Below, one piece after another: positions 1-9,127 of a DNA stretch of 26,959 bases; positions within the stretch are counted from its first letter, which is position 1; each line of letters begins with the position of its first letter. The position numbers and the translations under genes are program-made. The DNA comes from RGIG3013 sp045538935. Its GTDB lineage: Bacteria; Bacillota; Clostridia; Oscillospirales; Acutalibacteraceae. The stretch covers positions 1 through 26,959 of the forward strand of contig JAZQEI010000001.1 of assembly GCA_045538935.1 (NCBI GenBank), written 5' to 3'. Under the pieces are notes generated by a model. The model worked only from the letters and a program-made list of their open reading frames with translations, was not told the DNA's origin and made no database searches.

Positions 1-89
1 TTTTTCAAAAATTTTTTATTTATGTGTTTTTTAGACTATTCGTGCCACTTATGCACCAATAATTGTTGGGTATTTTCACAAATCAACAC

Positions 90-746
90 TTATTTTAAGA
101 TGTTTTTTAACTTTAAAAGTGTCTTTTTTTCTTTGCGAGATACTTGTACTTGTGTCATATTTAACATTTTTGCCAACGAGCTTTGAGTTTTTTCATTAAA
201 ATATCGTTCGGTAATTATTATTCTTTCTTCAGCATCTAACAAATTTATTGCATCTTGAATAGAAATTCTATTTGTAAGGTCATCTGTGATATCGCCGGCA
301 GTTAATTCAGTTTCCTTGGTACCATCCTCATCCTCAAATGTTAACGATACAGTGGGTGATATTGCACAAATAGCTTCTGAAACTTCAGTTGCATCTACTT
401 TTAAGATATTAGCTATTTCACTAACAGTGGGTTCTCTGCCCAACTGATTTTCTAATTCAGCACGAGTGTTAGTAACCTTAAGGCCTAGCTCCTTTAATGA
501 ACGTGAAACCTTAACGGGTCCAGTATCACGAAATACTCGCTTAATTTCACCAAGTATTACCGGCACTGCATATGTAGAAAAGCAAAAACCTTTTTGTTCA
601 TCAAATCGCTCGGCGGCTTTTATTAACCCTACACAACCTATTTGAAAAAGGTCATCATACTCTATAGTTCGTCCGACAAACTTGTGACAACAAGAATGTA
701 CAAGACCTAGATTATCTGTGATTAGTTTATTTATTTTACTTTGCAT
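90..746 (-). CDS. sigF: Forespore RNA polymerase sigma-F factor
   Basis: Sigma-70 family factor that starts forespore-specific transcription after asymmetric division. Region 2 is visible as DDLFQIGCVGLIKAAERFD followed by a core-binding and -10 segment with FSTYAVPVILGEIKR. Region 4 is at the C-terminus (TQSSLAKMLNMTQVQVSR). The protein is 218 aa from ATG 746, shorter than the roughly 255 aa of Bacillus SigF but with the same regions. I prefer ATG 746 over the upstream in-frame GTG at 764 because the protein aligns from about there. Neither start has a good Shine-Dalgarno site, and ATG 746 lies 11 bp inside the spoIIAB end, which suggests translational coupling. Identity as sigma-F rather than sigma-G rests on the two genes upstream, its cognate anti-sigma and anti-anti-sigma factors. 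Confidence 0.95.
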   Translation of the reverse strand: MQSKINKLITDNLGLVHSCCHKFVGRTIEYDDLFQIGCVGLIKAAERFDEQKGFCFSTYAVPVILGEIKRVFRDTGPVKVSRSLKELGLKVTNTRAELENQLGREPTVSEIANILKVDATEVSEAICAISPTVSLTFEDEDGTKETELTAGDITDDLTNRISIQDAINLLDAEERIIITERYFNEKTQSSLAKMLNMTQVQVSRKEKKTLLKLKNILK

Positions 747-1188
747 TACCAGATACTCGAACACTAATTTTTTTGGTCATTGTAACAAGAGTGCCTTTAT
801 CTTTTTTTGAAGTTACCTTTAAAGAATCCATAAAACTTTCCATAACAGAAAACCCTAAACCGGCACGCTCACCTGCTCCGGTGGTAAAAAGAGGTTCCAT
901 TGCTCTTGAAATATTTTCTATACCTATGCCTTTATCTTTTATTTTGATGCAAACTGTATTGTTAGAATATATGTACGCCTTTATATATATGTTGCCTATA
1001 CTTTCTTTGTAGGCGTGTACTATACAATTTGTTACTGCTTCTGAAACTGCAGTTTTAATATCATTTATTTGATCTATGGTCGGATCTAATTGACTAACAA
1101 AAGCTGCAACCGATGTTCTTGCAAACGATTCGTTTACTGAACGCGCGGGAACTATTAAACTAAAATTATTTTTAACAACCTGTTTCAT
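736..1188 (-). CDS. spoIIAB: Anti-sigma-F factor, serine kinase SpoIIAB
   Basis: GHKL-fold protein kinase and anti-sigma factor. It holds SigF inactive and phosphorylates SpoIIAA; in the forespore dephosphorylated SpoIIAA displaces it. The Bergerat ATP-binding boxes are visible: N box (EAVTNCIVHAY), G1 (DKGIGI) and G2 (GAGERAGLGFSVM). At 150 aa it is close to the 146 aa of the Bacillus protein. Start ATG 1188 has an AAAGGAG site 8-9 bases upstream; an open frame continues to 1236 but lacks a comparable site. It overlaps the end of spoIIAA by 17 bp and the start of sigF by 11 bp, typical of the spoIIA operon. Confidence 0.95.
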   Translation of the reverse strand: MKQVVKNNFSLIVPARSVNESFARTSVAAFVSQLDPTIDQINDIKTAVSEAVTNCIVHAYKESIGNIYIKAYIYSNNTVCIKIKDKGIGIENISRAMEPLFTTGAGERAGLGFSVMESFMDSLKVTSKKDKGTLVTMTKKISVRVSGNAK

Positions 1189-1507
1189 TTTTAATTTCTC
1201 CTTTTGAAAGCTTTGCAAGTTTTTCGATACCTGCAAGTTTCATAATTTTATAAATATGTTCGGGTGTATTTATTATGCATAACTCTGCCGAAGTTTTACT
1301 AAGCAGACGATATCTGCCCATAATAAGTCCTATGCCTGAGCTGTCCATAAAAGTAACATCTTTAAAATCCAAAGCCAACATGGACGGCATATAGCTATTT
1401 AACGCAGAATCTATTTGCTCGCGCATTTGCTTTGCAGTATGATGGTCGATTTCACCCGATAGATATGCTACCACTACCCTACCTGATGTTTGAATATTAA
1501 CAGACAT
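1172..1507 (-). CDS. spoIIAA: Anti-anti-sigma factor SpoIIAA
   Basis: STAS-domain protein of 111 aa, first gene of the operon. Its unphosphorylated form binds SpoIIAB and frees SigF; SpoIIAB phosphorylates it on the serine of the MDSSGIG loop, here Ser56 (equivalent to Ser58 in B. subtilis). The N-terminal GEIDHHTA segment is also characteristic of SpoIIAA. The start ATG has a very strong GGAGGTGAG site 4-5 bases upstream. The folC terminator hairpin (1534-1574) lies only 27 bp before the start codon, so the operon promoter must overlap that hairpin or lie further back. I could not identify a convincing sigma-H type promoter. Confidence 0.95.
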   Translation of the reverse strand: MSVNIQTSGRVVVAYLSGEIDHHTAKQMREQIDSALNSYMPSMLALDFKDVTFMDSSGIGLIMGRYRLLSKTSAELCIINTPEHIYKIMKLAGIEKLAKLSKGEIKNETGC

Positions 1508-1533
1508 TTTCTCACCTCCATAGTAAAATAAAA

Positions 1534-1574
1534 AAAGGACACGCCATACATATATAATATGGTCTGTGTCCTTT
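1534..1574 (-). terminator. Rho-independent terminator after folC
   Basis: Inverted repeat AAAGGACAC (1534-1542) / GTGTCCTTT (1566-1574) with an inner CCATA/TATGG pair. Read on the minus strand it follows the folC stop and runs into a T-rich tail of seven T then ATTTTA. It sits directly upstream of spoIIAA. Confidence 0.75.
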
Positions 1575-1607
1575 AAAATTTGTCATATTCAGTTGTAGAA
1601 AAACAAA

Positions 1608-2840
1608 TTAAAATGCCGATTTTAAAACTTCTCGTATTTCGCCCGCAAGATATAAAGATCCAAAAACAAAAATTGGATTATCTTTGCTTAGTTTTTTTGC
1701 TAAATGTATGGCATCTAAATGATTACTGGCTGTAAATACATTTTTATTATACCGCAAAACCTTTTCTTTTAATTGTTCAGCCGACATGCTGCGAGCGTTA
1801 GATTCTACCTTTACAGTAATTATATTTTCGCAATACATACTAACCTTTTGCAAAAACAAATCTACGTCTTTATCGGCCATCATGCCGACAATAGCAGTAA
1901 TATTGTTATAATGTGACATAATATCACACAAGGCGTCGGCCCCATTGGGATTGTGAGCACCATCGAGCGCTACTAGCGGCGCTGATGATATAACCTCCAT
2001 ACGTGCCGGAATAAAAGCATCAAAAATAGCTTGTTTTACAGAACTATCAGACACATCAACTCCAACCGCCGTAAGAGCTTCTATAGCGGTTATTGCATTG
2101 TACACTTGATATCTGCCACAAAGAGATGTATTAAACTCTAACGATTTATAAAAAAATCTGTTATTAGGAAAGACATTATTATCAATTTTTAGTTCACTAA
2201 CCGACGGTAACACCACATTAGGTGCCGCTTTTTTTATAACAGACATCGCTTGTTCGTTTTGATATGGATAACATACTACCTTGGATCCATCTTTTATGAT
2301 TCCGCACTTTTCAAAAGCAATTTTTTCTATAGTATCTCCTAAAATTGCAGTGTGGTCATAATCTATTTTGGTAATAACGCAGCAAAGCGGTGATTTAATA
2401 ACATTAGTAGCATCTAATCTACCGCCAAGGCCTGTTTCTAGAACAACAATGTCGCATGACTTTTTTTGAAAATACAAAAAAGCCAATGCAGTAATAAATT
2501 CGAATTCGGTCAGTTCTACTTTGGTATCTATAATTTCTTGCGTAAGGATCGATAAATCATTCTCTGATATATACTCTCCGTTAATTTGTATACGCTCTCT
2601 AAAATCAATAATAAACGGAGATGTATAAAGTCCAACCTTTTTACCAGTATATTCCAATGCCTTTGCAATAATTGTACTGGTTGAACCCTTACCGTTAGTT
2701 CCTGCTACATGAATAAATTGCAATTTATCTTGCGGGTTACCTAAAAGTTCCAAAGCGATTTGCATTCTTTCTAAACCCGGTTTTATGCCAAACACATTTA
2801 GTGAATGAATGTATTCTAATGCCTCTTTATAATAAAGCAA
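1608..2840 (-). CDS. folC: Folylpolyglutamate synthase / dihydrofolate synthase
   Basis: Mur-ligase superfamily enzyme that adds glutamate to dihydropteroate and/or tetrahydrofolate using ATP in the cytoplasm. The P-loop GTNGKGST lies at residues 47-54, ETGLGGRLDATN and the Mur-ligase segment DYDHTAILG follow, and the C-terminal domain opens with DGAHNPNG. At 410 aa it is of usual length. The start appears to be TTG 2840, preceded by AAAGGAG about 8 bases upstream; the next ATG would remove conserved N-terminal sequence. It follows the polysaccharide operon on the same strand, with a hairpin (2860-2908) between, so it is probably an independent or read-through unit. Confidence 0.93.
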   Translation of the reverse strand: MLYYKEALEYIHSLNVFGIKPGLERMQIALELLGNPQDKLQFIHVAGTNGKGSTSTIIAKALEYTGKKVGLYTSPFIIDFRERIQINGEYISENDLSILTQEIIDTKVELTEFEFITALAFLYFQKKSCDIVVLETGLGGRLDATNVIKSPLCCVITKIDYDHTAILGDTIEKIAFEKCGIIKDGSKVVCYPYQNEQAMSVIKKAAPNVVLPSVSELKIDNNVFPNNRFFYKSLEFNTSLCGRYQVYNAITAIEALTAVGVDVSDSSVKQAIFDAFIPARMEVISSAPLVALDGAHNPNGADALCDIMSHYNNITAIVGMMADKDVDLFLQKVSMYCENIITVKVESNARSMSAEQLKEKVLRYNKNVFTASNHLDAIHLAKKLSKDNPIFVFGSLYLAGEIREVLKSAF

Positions 2841-2859
2841 AGTATTAACTCCTTTAACA

Positions 2860-2908
2860 AATATTAGCCAATCGCAACACCGTAAAGAAGTCCGATTGGC
2901 TAAATATT
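2860..2908 (-). terminator. Hairpin between mnaA/wecB and folC
   Basis: Long inverted repeat: AATATTAGCCAATCG (2860-2874) against CGATTGGCTAAATATT (2893-2908), with one bulged base and an 18-nt loop. It begins at the mnaA stop codon. The tail on the minus strand (TTTGTTAAAGG) is only weakly T-rich, so read-through into folC is possible. Confidence 0.6.
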
Positions 2909-3998
2909 ATTTTTCTAAAATATCTGCTATGCGCTCGCAAGCGTGGCCATCACCGTAAGGATTACTAGCACGACTCATTTTTTGATATTCATCATCATTT
3001 TCCAATAATAGTTTGAAATTATCGTATATAACCGTTTCATCGGTACCTACCAATTTCAAAGTACCGGCTTCAATTCCTTCGGGACGCTCGGTAGTATCAC
3101 GCATTACCAACACGGGTTTACCAAGAGAAGGCGCCTCTTCTTGAATGCCACCACTATCAGTTAATATCATAAAACTACGCGCTAAGAAATTATGAAAATC
3201 CAAAACTTCTAACGGTTCAATAATTTTAATGCGCTCGCACCCAGATAGTTCTTCCTGTGCAGCCTTTCTAACAATAGGGTTCATGTGTATAGGATAAATA
3301 GCCTTAACATCAGGATGTTCATCTATTATACGACGAATAGCTCTAAACATATTGTGCATAGGTTCGCCCAAATTTTCTCGGCGATGTGCAGTAATCATAA
3401 TAAGTCTAGAATCCTTGGCCCATTCAAGTTCAGGGTGAGTGTAGTCATCACGAACTGTTGTTTTAAGCGCATCAATAGCTGTATTTCCGGTTACAAAAAT
3501 TGAATCTTGCGACTTTCCTTCTTTAATAAGGTTTTGCTTAGATAACTCAGTGGGGGCAAAATTGTATTCGGATATTATAGATACAGCTTGCCTATTGAAT
3601 TCCTCAGGATAAGGCGAATATATATTGTAAGTGCGCAGACCTGCTTCTACATGGCCTACGGGTATTTGCATATAAAAACAAGCAAGTGCCGTTACAAATG
3701 TTGTAGAAGTATCGCCATGAACCAACACAACGTCGGGCCTTTCAATCTCTAAAACTTCTTTTATTTTGTTTAGAATATTAACCGTAACGTCAAAAAGAGT
3801 TTGTTTATCTTTCATGATAGACAAATCATAATCGGGTTCTGTTGAAAACGCCTCAAGAACTTGGTCTAGCATTTGGCGGTGCTGACCTGTAACGCATACG
3901 ATCGTTTTTATTGTGCTTCGTGTTTTTAATTCTTTTACTAAAGGACACATTTTTATGGCTTCCGGACGCGTTCCGAAAACCAGCATTACCTTTTTCAT
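2907..3998 (-). CDS. wecB: UDP-N-acetylglucosamine 2-epimerase (non-hydrolysing)
   Basis: Interconverts UDP-GlcNAc and UDP-ManNAc, the first step towards ManNAc or ManNAcA residues of surface polymers. The 363-aa GT-B-fold protein starts with GTRPEAIKMCPL and contains VHGDTSTTF, HVEAGLRTYN, TAHRRENLG and DSGGIQEEAP, all hallmarks of WecB/MnaA. A GAGG ribosome site precedes ATG 3998. It lies 25 bp downstream of the dehydrogenase that uses its product, so the two should act in sequence. It is the last gene of the operon before the 2860-2908 hairpin. In Firmicutes the same enzyme is often called MnaA. Confidence 0.95.
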   Translation of the reverse strand: MKKVMLVFGTRPEAIKMCPLVKELKTRSTIKTIVCVTGQHRQMLDQVLEAFSTEPDYDLSIMKDKQTLFDVTVNILNKIKEVLEIERPDVVLVHGDTSTTFVTALACFYMQIPVGHVEAGLRTYNIYSPYPEEFNRQAVSIISEYNFAPTELSKQNLIKEGKSQDSIFVTGNTAIDALKTTVRDDYTHPELEWAKDSRLIMITAHRRENLGEPMHNMFRAIRRIIDEHPDVKAIYPIHMNPIVRKAAQEELSGCERIKIIEPLEVLDFHNFLARSFMILTDSGGIQEEAPSLGKPVLVMRDTTERPEGIEAGTLKLVGTDETVIYDNFKLLLENDDEYQKMSRASNPYGDGHACERIADILEK

Positions 3999-4023
3999 AT
4001 TATGCCTCTTTTATGTTTAATAA

Positions 4024-5247
4024 TTATATACGATATACACCATCTAAATCGCAAATTTTACGTGTATCAAGAACTATCTTGCCCTTTAACTTGTCCATAT
4101 GTTCTCTAATTTCAGAGTGACCTACCATAATTACAACCATATCAACATCATTCAAAAACTTATCAAAATCATGATACTGATTTTCTACGATATTGCGCTT
4201 CACCCAAGGGTCATACACCTTCAAAGGACTAGCACAAAGATGTTTTTGCATAGATTCTAACATTTGCAATGTAGGGCTCTCTCTTACATCATCAACATTT
4301 TCTTTATATGTAAGTCCATAAAGGCCTACACGGCCAACGTCCTTTATGCCATTTTCATGCATAATATCATGTATTCTCTCTAATACAAACTCAGGCATAG
4401 AGTCGTTAATCTGACGGGCAGTAAGTATTATTTTAGCCAGGCTTGGGTAATCGCCAACTAAAAACCACGGGTCTACAGATATGCAGTGGCCACCAACGCC
4501 GGGACCTGGAGATAAAATATTTACTCTGGGATGTTTGTTTGCAATACGAATAATTTCGTAAACATCCATGTTATCACTACGGCAAATCTTTGCAAGTTCG
4601 TTAGCGAATGCAATATTTATATCTCTAAAGGTGTTCTCTACAACCTTTGTCATTTCTGCAGTACGAATGTCTGTAACTACAATTTCACCTTTACAAAAAG
4701 ATGAATAAAGTTCTTTTACCTTTTCACCTATTGCTTTATCATCGGCACCTATAGTGCGAGAGTTATGCTCAAGCTCATATACCATATTTCCTGGAATTAT
4801 ACGCTCGGGAGCGTGCACAAGATTAATATCGGTGCCAAGCACAAAACCTTTATGCTCTATTACAGGACGAACAAATTTATCTATGGTTCCAGGAGACACT
4901 GTTGATTCAACTATAACTGTTGCGCCTTTTTCACAAATATCCATTATGCTCTCTACTGCCGAAACAACATAAGAAGCATCTATTTTTTTACTGAATTTAT
5001 CGTACGGTGTAGGAACCGCTACAATATACACATCGGTTTTTTGATATTCATTTGAAAACTTAATACCGCTTTTTACAGCCGAATTAAACAATTCATCTAA
5101 GCCATCTTCTTCAAAAGTTGTATGTCCGGCATTTAGTTGAGCCACTAATTCCTTATTGTAATCAGTACCGACTACCTCAACACCGTGAGTTGCAAACATA
5201 AGCGCTGTAGGAAGTCCTATGTAACCTAGTCCTATAATATTTACCAT
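4024..5247 (-). CDS. wecC: UDP-N-acetyl-D-mannosamine dehydrogenase
   Basis: UDP-glucose/GDP-mannose dehydrogenase family enzyme of 407 aa, predicted to oxidise UDP-ManNAc twice with NAD+ to give UDP-ManNAcA. It has an N-terminal Rossmann motif (GLGYIGLPTA), the family segment VPTPYDKF and the catalytic-cysteine motif GPGVGGHCISVDPWF near residue 253. The C-terminal domain contains GLTYKENVDDVRESP. Assignment to UDP-ManNAc rather than UDP-Glc or UDP-GlcNAc rests on the adjacent 2-epimerase and general similarity to WecC, so substrate specificity is inferred. It sits 15 bp downstream of the FrhB-like gene in the same operon. Confidence 0.9.
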   Translation of the reverse strand: MVNIIGLGYIGLPTALMFATHGVEVVGTDYNKELVAQLNAGHTTFEEDGLDELFNSAVKSGIKFSNEYQKTDVYIVAVPTPYDKFSKKIDASYVVSAVESIMDICEKGATVIVESTVSPGTIDKFVRPVIEHKGFVLGTDINLVHAPERIIPGNMVYELEHNSRTIGADDKAIGEKVKELYSSFCKGEIVVTDIRTAEMTKVVENTFRDINIAFANELAKICRSDNMDVYEIIRIANKHPRVNILSPGPGVGGHCISVDPWFLVGDYPSLAKIILTARQINDSMPEFVLERIHDIMHENGIKDVGRVGLYGLTYKENVDDVRESPTLQMLESMQKHLCASPLKVYDPWVKRNIVENQYHDFDKFLNDVDMVVIMVGHSEIREHMDKLKGKIVLDTRKICDLDGVYRI

Positions 5248-5262
5248 TTAAAGTCCGCCTTT

Positions 5263-6399
5263 CTATTTTGTAATTTTACGAAGAATCCTATCAAACAAGC
5301 TTGTTGAGCAGCATCTCTTGCATGCTTTTTCAAATCCTTTAGGTGTGCTATTTTTTAAAAATTTTCGCATGAATAAATTATGATAATCACTTTTTCGTAT
5401 GCTGGAAATTAGTTTTTTGTGGGTTTTTTCGGCATGTTCTAATGTTGTGGGAATCAAAACATCTTTTTCGTTAACAGAACGTTTTAGTAAATCTTTGCCT
5501 TTTTTAGTATTAACAATAACAATAGAATAACCGTCATCGCTATTAAGTGCAGAATCAAAGCTTTGTATTCCCCAATAATCGCCAAGAGTAATATCACTTT
5601 TAGTGTTATATTTTCTATATTTGCATTTATAGCAACACTCTCTAAAGCCAATGTTGCTACCAAACAACGAAAAATATTCACTTTGTTTGCGAGTTAAAAC
5701 CTTTGTTGTTCCGTCGTCTTTTTGAATGAGAATGTTACTATTTTCCCACCCATTTGTTTTATCACGGAACTTGAAATCTGTAATCTTGCAATTATTGCGT
5801 TGTTCTAAAAGATCTATATATATATCAAAAATTTTCGGACTCATAACGCCCGTACATATAATATCAACAAAATAAATATTTGAATAGTCTTTATTAAGGG
5901 CGCTTTTTATACCCGCAATCTGACATGGTGTGCCGCTAACTAAAATCTCTTTACCGGTTTCTGCAAGTTGTTTTATTTTAGAAATGACTGAAGAAAATTC
6001 ACTTTGAACATATTTTGAGCCATGAAGTTTTGCAAGTTCACTTTTGTTTTCACAAACAATATGTTCGACTTTTCTTCCATCGATTAATGCAGCACCAACT
6101 ACTAAGCCGCCATTATTTAATATGTTTTTTGCTAAAGTGCCAAATGCACCGCCAGACGAACTATTATAAAGAAGTTCTTTATCAAACGTTTGGTACGCAT
6201 ATACATCTAACGGCTCTATTGGCAAGGCTTCCTTGTTTTGTGGACATACGCTTTTGCAAATACCACACTCTATGCAAAATTTAGTGTCTATTACGGGTTC
6301 AATAAATGCACCTTTTTTTTGCATTTTAATTGCGCCTTTCGGGCAAGATGCAAAGCAGGCACCACAACCTGTACATTCAATTGATTCACATATTTTCAT
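5263..6399 (-). CDS. FrhB-like iron-sulfur oxidoreductase of a polysaccharide cluster
   Basis: 378-aa protein of the coenzyme F420 hydrogenase/dehydrogenase beta-subunit family. The N-terminus carries two 4Fe-4S ferredoxin motifs (CTGCGACFASCP and CIECGICKSVCP). The FrhB core follows, with SSGGAFG, the SGTPCQIAG motif and the C-terminal CCYKCKYRKYNTKSDITLGDYWG segment. Members with this build are common in exopolysaccharide clusters next to pyruvyl transferases, but their substrate is unknown; F420 use should not be assumed. The gene lies between wecC (15 bp) and the pyruvyl transferase (45 bp). The start ATG 6399 has only a weak GGTG site. Family assignment is firm, function in polymer synthesis is inferred from context. 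Confidence 0.85.
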   Translation of the reverse strand: MKICESIECTGCGACFASCPKGAIKMQKKGAFIEPVIDTKFCIECGICKSVCPQNKEALPIEPLDVYAYQTFDKELLYNSSSGGAFGTLAKNILNNGGLVVGAALIDGRKVEHIVCENKSELAKLHGSKYVQSEFSSVISKIKQLAETGKEILVSGTPCQIAGIKSALNKDYSNIYFVDIICTGVMSPKIFDIYIDLLEQRNNCKITDFKFRDKTNGWENSNILIQKDDGTTKVLTRKQSEYFSLFGSNIGFRECCYKCKYRKYNTKSDITLGDYWGIQSFDSALNSDDGYSIVIVNTKKGKDLLKRSVNEKDVLIPTTLEHAEKTHKKLISSIRKSDYHNLFMRKFLKNSTPKGFEKACKRCCSTSLFDRILRKITK

Positions 6400-6444
6400 A
6401 TTTTCACCATTGTAAAAAATATAGACGTTCTGCCCAGCACGCTT

Positions 6445-7611
6445 TTATAATGCTTCGCGAATACTATCAACAAAACTATCAAACGTTGTTGCTATTTTAT
6501 TTAATCCGTCATTTATGGCTATAGCCTGTTCTTGACTGTTTGCTAACAAATAATCAATTCTTTCAAGCAAAGGAGCAAAACCAATTTTCTTTTGACTGCT
6601 AATATGAAAATAATTATCGCTCATGCCAATTCTCTCAAGTAAGTCTTCAATTTTACCCTTATTATCAATGCTAAAATCTGTAATATCAATAGAAATTGTT
6701 GGTGTTAAATTTCTAAGCGATAGTAAAGTTCCGTGAAAAAAAGAAGTAACAGTAACACTAAACATTGAAAAACACAGTGCCCACTCAAGCGGATTTAAAC
6801 TGTATAAAAACTTCGTATCTCTTAAATATTGATATACGCAAACAACCTCATAATCTTTTGAGTATTTTTCACGTATTTTTGCCGCTAGCGCCTGACTACC
6901 AAGCATAAGACCTATTACAGGCTTATTACCTATACCAAACTTTTTCTTTATATCACTTATAACCTGCTCTTTGCTTTTTCCAAGCAATTTCTCTACATAA
7001 TTTATATCCAAAAGAACAGTAGGATCACAAGTAAACACCGGATTTATATTCCGATTAGCAAGCATCGTTAATTCTTTTGTATAATCGTCGCGCACGCCGA
7101 TAAAATTAAATTTTTCTAATGACTTACCAAAAATTTCAAACTGCTCTTTTGTTACAGTTTCTTTTTTCATTCCATAGGCCGATGCAGCATAACTAAAACG
7201 CGGAATATTAGAGTCAATATTAAGTATATACGGATTAGGAAAGCCACGTTTTTCCCAGTTAAAAACAGCATCGCTTCCAACAATTACTATATCATAATTA
7301 GCAGTTATATAATCAAACACTTCTCTACTATCGTCTGAAATCATTGTCTTATCAGAAAGAGGAAGATATTTTAAAGCGCTTTTAAAAGCTTTATAACGTT
7401 TTAAAAGTTTTAAATATAATCCTTTGTTTAATACTCCTCGTAAAGTGATTTTTGGAGTATACAATTTTTCCATTATCAAAGATGTATAATCAATGATTTC
7501 AACCTTTGTGTTAGGAAATGCTTTTTGTAGTTTATTAGATAATGCAAGGCTCTGCATAAAAGCACCATAATTTATGCTTCTATGAAAAGTTAGTATTCCT
7601 ATTTTTTTCAT
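6445..7611 (-). CDS. Polysaccharide pyruvyl transferase family protein
   Basis: 388-aa protein of the polysaccharide pyruvyl transferase (WcaK/CsaB-like) superfamily, which adds pyruvate ketals from phosphoenolpyruvate to sugars of extracellular polymers. Visible signs are the N-terminal GILTFHRSINYGAFMQSLAL, the GSDAVFNW motif, TCDPTVLLD in the middle and FHGTLLSL in the C-terminal GT-B-like lobe. It starts 10 bp after the flippase gene ends and precedes the FrhB-like gene, the usual order of this recurring pair. Pyruvylation would add negative charge to the polymer; a role in anchoring SLH-domain proteins, as for CsaB, is possible but not shown by the sequence. Confidence 0.88.
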   Translation of the reverse strand: MKKIGILTFHRSINYGAFMQSLALSNKLQKAFPNTKVEIIDYTSLIMEKLYTPKITLRGVLNKGLYLKLLKRYKAFKSALKYLPLSDKTMISDDSREVFDYITANYDIVIVGSDAVFNWEKRGFPNPYILNIDSNIPRFSYAASAYGMKKETVTKEQFEIFGKSLEKFNFIGVRDDYTKELTMLANRNINPVFTCDPTVLLDINYVEKLLGKSKEQVISDIKKKFGIGNKPVIGLMLGSQALAAKIREKYSKDYEVVCVYQYLRDTKFLYSLNPLEWALCFSMFSVTVTSFFHGTLLSLRNLTPTISIDITDFSIDNKGKIEDLLERIGMSDNYFHISSQKKIGFAPLLERIDYLLANSQEQAIAINDGLNKIATTFDSFVDSIREAL

Positions 7612-7621
7612 AAACCAATCC

Positions 7622-9127
7622 CTACTTTATTTGTTTCCAAATAGTTTTTATGCGTTTAAAGAAAATTGCAAAATACACTACCGAAAATACTATTCCTAAA
7701 CCTATAGCAACATATGCCGTAAGCATCATGTGTTGCTTATCATAAAGGGTTTGGTGCGGAATAACCACAGAAATTGCCTTGAGCGAGAAAAATGCTGCTA
7801 TGCCAAAAGCAGAACAAATAAGCAAAATTTTTGCAAACTTCTTCCAAGGCATAATCTGAGACAATTTTATTTTTAATATTTTCGAAGAAAAAGTAAGCTG
7901 AGAAATTGACATTACAACAACGCATAACACAGTTGCAACTGCCGGGCCCAAAATACCATAACCAAACTTATCAAACAAGTAATAGAAAAGGAAATTAAGT
8001 ACGATATTAAGTCCTAAAGTTACCATACTCGAATATAAAACAAAGCGCGTTTTACCTGACGAGTTGAGAATCATACCAAAATAAGTGAATCGAATCATAA
8101 TTAGAAGAGAATATATTCTAAACACCGGTGCGCCGGGTAAATATTTAAAATCATACAGTATGCACATTACTTGCTCAGCATAAGCAATAAACATACACGA
8201 TAAAAAGCATAGCGGTATAAATACAAGTTCACACATTTGACCCCAAAGTTTTACCACCTCATTAGTTTTACCTTGTTTTAGAAGTCTAACGATTGCAGGC
8301 ATAACCACAGATGTTACAGATGCTGTTATTATGTGGAATGGCATTTCTTTAGAGGCGTTTGTAAATATAGCTAATGTTTCAGTATCAAGAACTCGTCCAA
8401 TAAAAAGTTTATCAAACTCTATGGTAAGCGTACCCAAAATAGAGGCTAAGCCTATGGGAATGGAAAATTTAAAGATTTTAAGTATATATTTAAAATCGAA
8501 TGAAAAATCTATACCTCCGGCAAGTTTAATTACGGTTATATAAACAATTAAAGCAAAAACAACCTCAACTACAACATAAGCTAGCATATAGGTTGAAAAG
8601 GTCCAACCTGCTATCTTGGTTAAAAAAATAATTCCAAGTAATGATGCGGAATTTGCTATTCGGTAAACCATAATGAAGTTCGCTTTTTTATAAACAACCA
8701 AAACATTTTCTATACTTAATGCAATAATTTTTGCCCAAGGAAAAATAGCTAAAAAATATGCAAAATGCCTAATTGTATCATTTTTAAAATAGCCTTCGAT
8801 TAATGGTATAGTTAAAACCAAAAACAATCCGAGTACCGCACTTAATACTGTACTCAAGGTATAATACACAGATAAAAACTTTCTTCGCTGCTCTTGGCTT
8901 TCTGCTCTAGCTAAAAAATAATTTATACTATTAGGAAGACCTAGCATAAAAACAGAAGTGAAAAGATTTATTACTAACAGCATCTGCGAATATGTGCCAT
9001 ATTCATATTTGGTTCTAAAGCGCGACAACAACATAGCAGAAACCATTGCAATAGCCATAGTTGTAAATTTAGATATCGTAAGCTTTAGACTATCTTTTCC
9101 TATCGATACTGCTTTCTTTTCATCCAT
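7622..9127 (-). CDS. Polysaccharide flippase (MATE/MurJ-like, Wzx/RfbX type)
   Basis: Multi-pass membrane protein of about 501 aa with 12 or more hydrophobic segments and the Wzx-like N-terminus (TISKFTTMAIAMVSAMLLSRF, then YEYGTYSQ). Predicted to flip undecaprenyl-linked oligosaccharide units to the outer face of the membrane. Start ATG 9127 has a perfect GAGGAGG site 6 bases upstream, and its first 8 bases overlap the end of the glycosyltransferase gene (ATGGATGA), indicating translational coupling. An in-frame extension to 9142 has no such support. No Wzy polymerase or ligase is visible in the window, so other genes of the pathway must lie elsewhere. Confidence 0.92.
   Translation of the reverse strand: MDEKKAVSIGKDSLKLTISKFTTMAIAMVSAMLLSRFRTKYEYGTYSQMLLVINLFTSVFMLGLPNSINYFLARAESQEQRRKFLSVYYTLSTVLSAVLGLFLVLTIPLIEGYFKNDTIRHFAYFLAIFPWAKIIALSIENVLVVYKKANFIMVYRIANSASLLGIIFLTKIAGWTFSTYMLAYVVVEVVFALIVYITVIKLAGGIDFSFDFKYILKIFKFSIPIGLASILGTLTIEFDKLFIGRVLDTETLAIFTNASKEMPFHIITASVTSVVMPAIVRLLKQGKTNEVVKLWGQMCELVFIPLCFLSCMFIAYAEQVMCILYDFKYLPGAPVFRIYSLLIMIRFTYFGMILNSSGKTRFVLYSSMVTLGLNIVLNFLFYYLFDKFGYGILGPAVATVLCVVVMSISQLTFSSKILKIKLSQIMPWKKFAKILLICSAFGIAAFFSLKAISVVIPHQTLYDKQHMMLTAYVAIGLGIVFSVVYFAIFFKRIKTIWKQIK

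Noticed and set aside
1..89. Possible feature left of sigF
   Set aside because: Short AT-rich stretch after the sigF stop with no clear hairpin or gene.
5263..6399. True F420-dependent hydrogenase subunit
   Set aside because: No other hydrogenase subunits are present and the genes around it are for polysaccharide synthesis.
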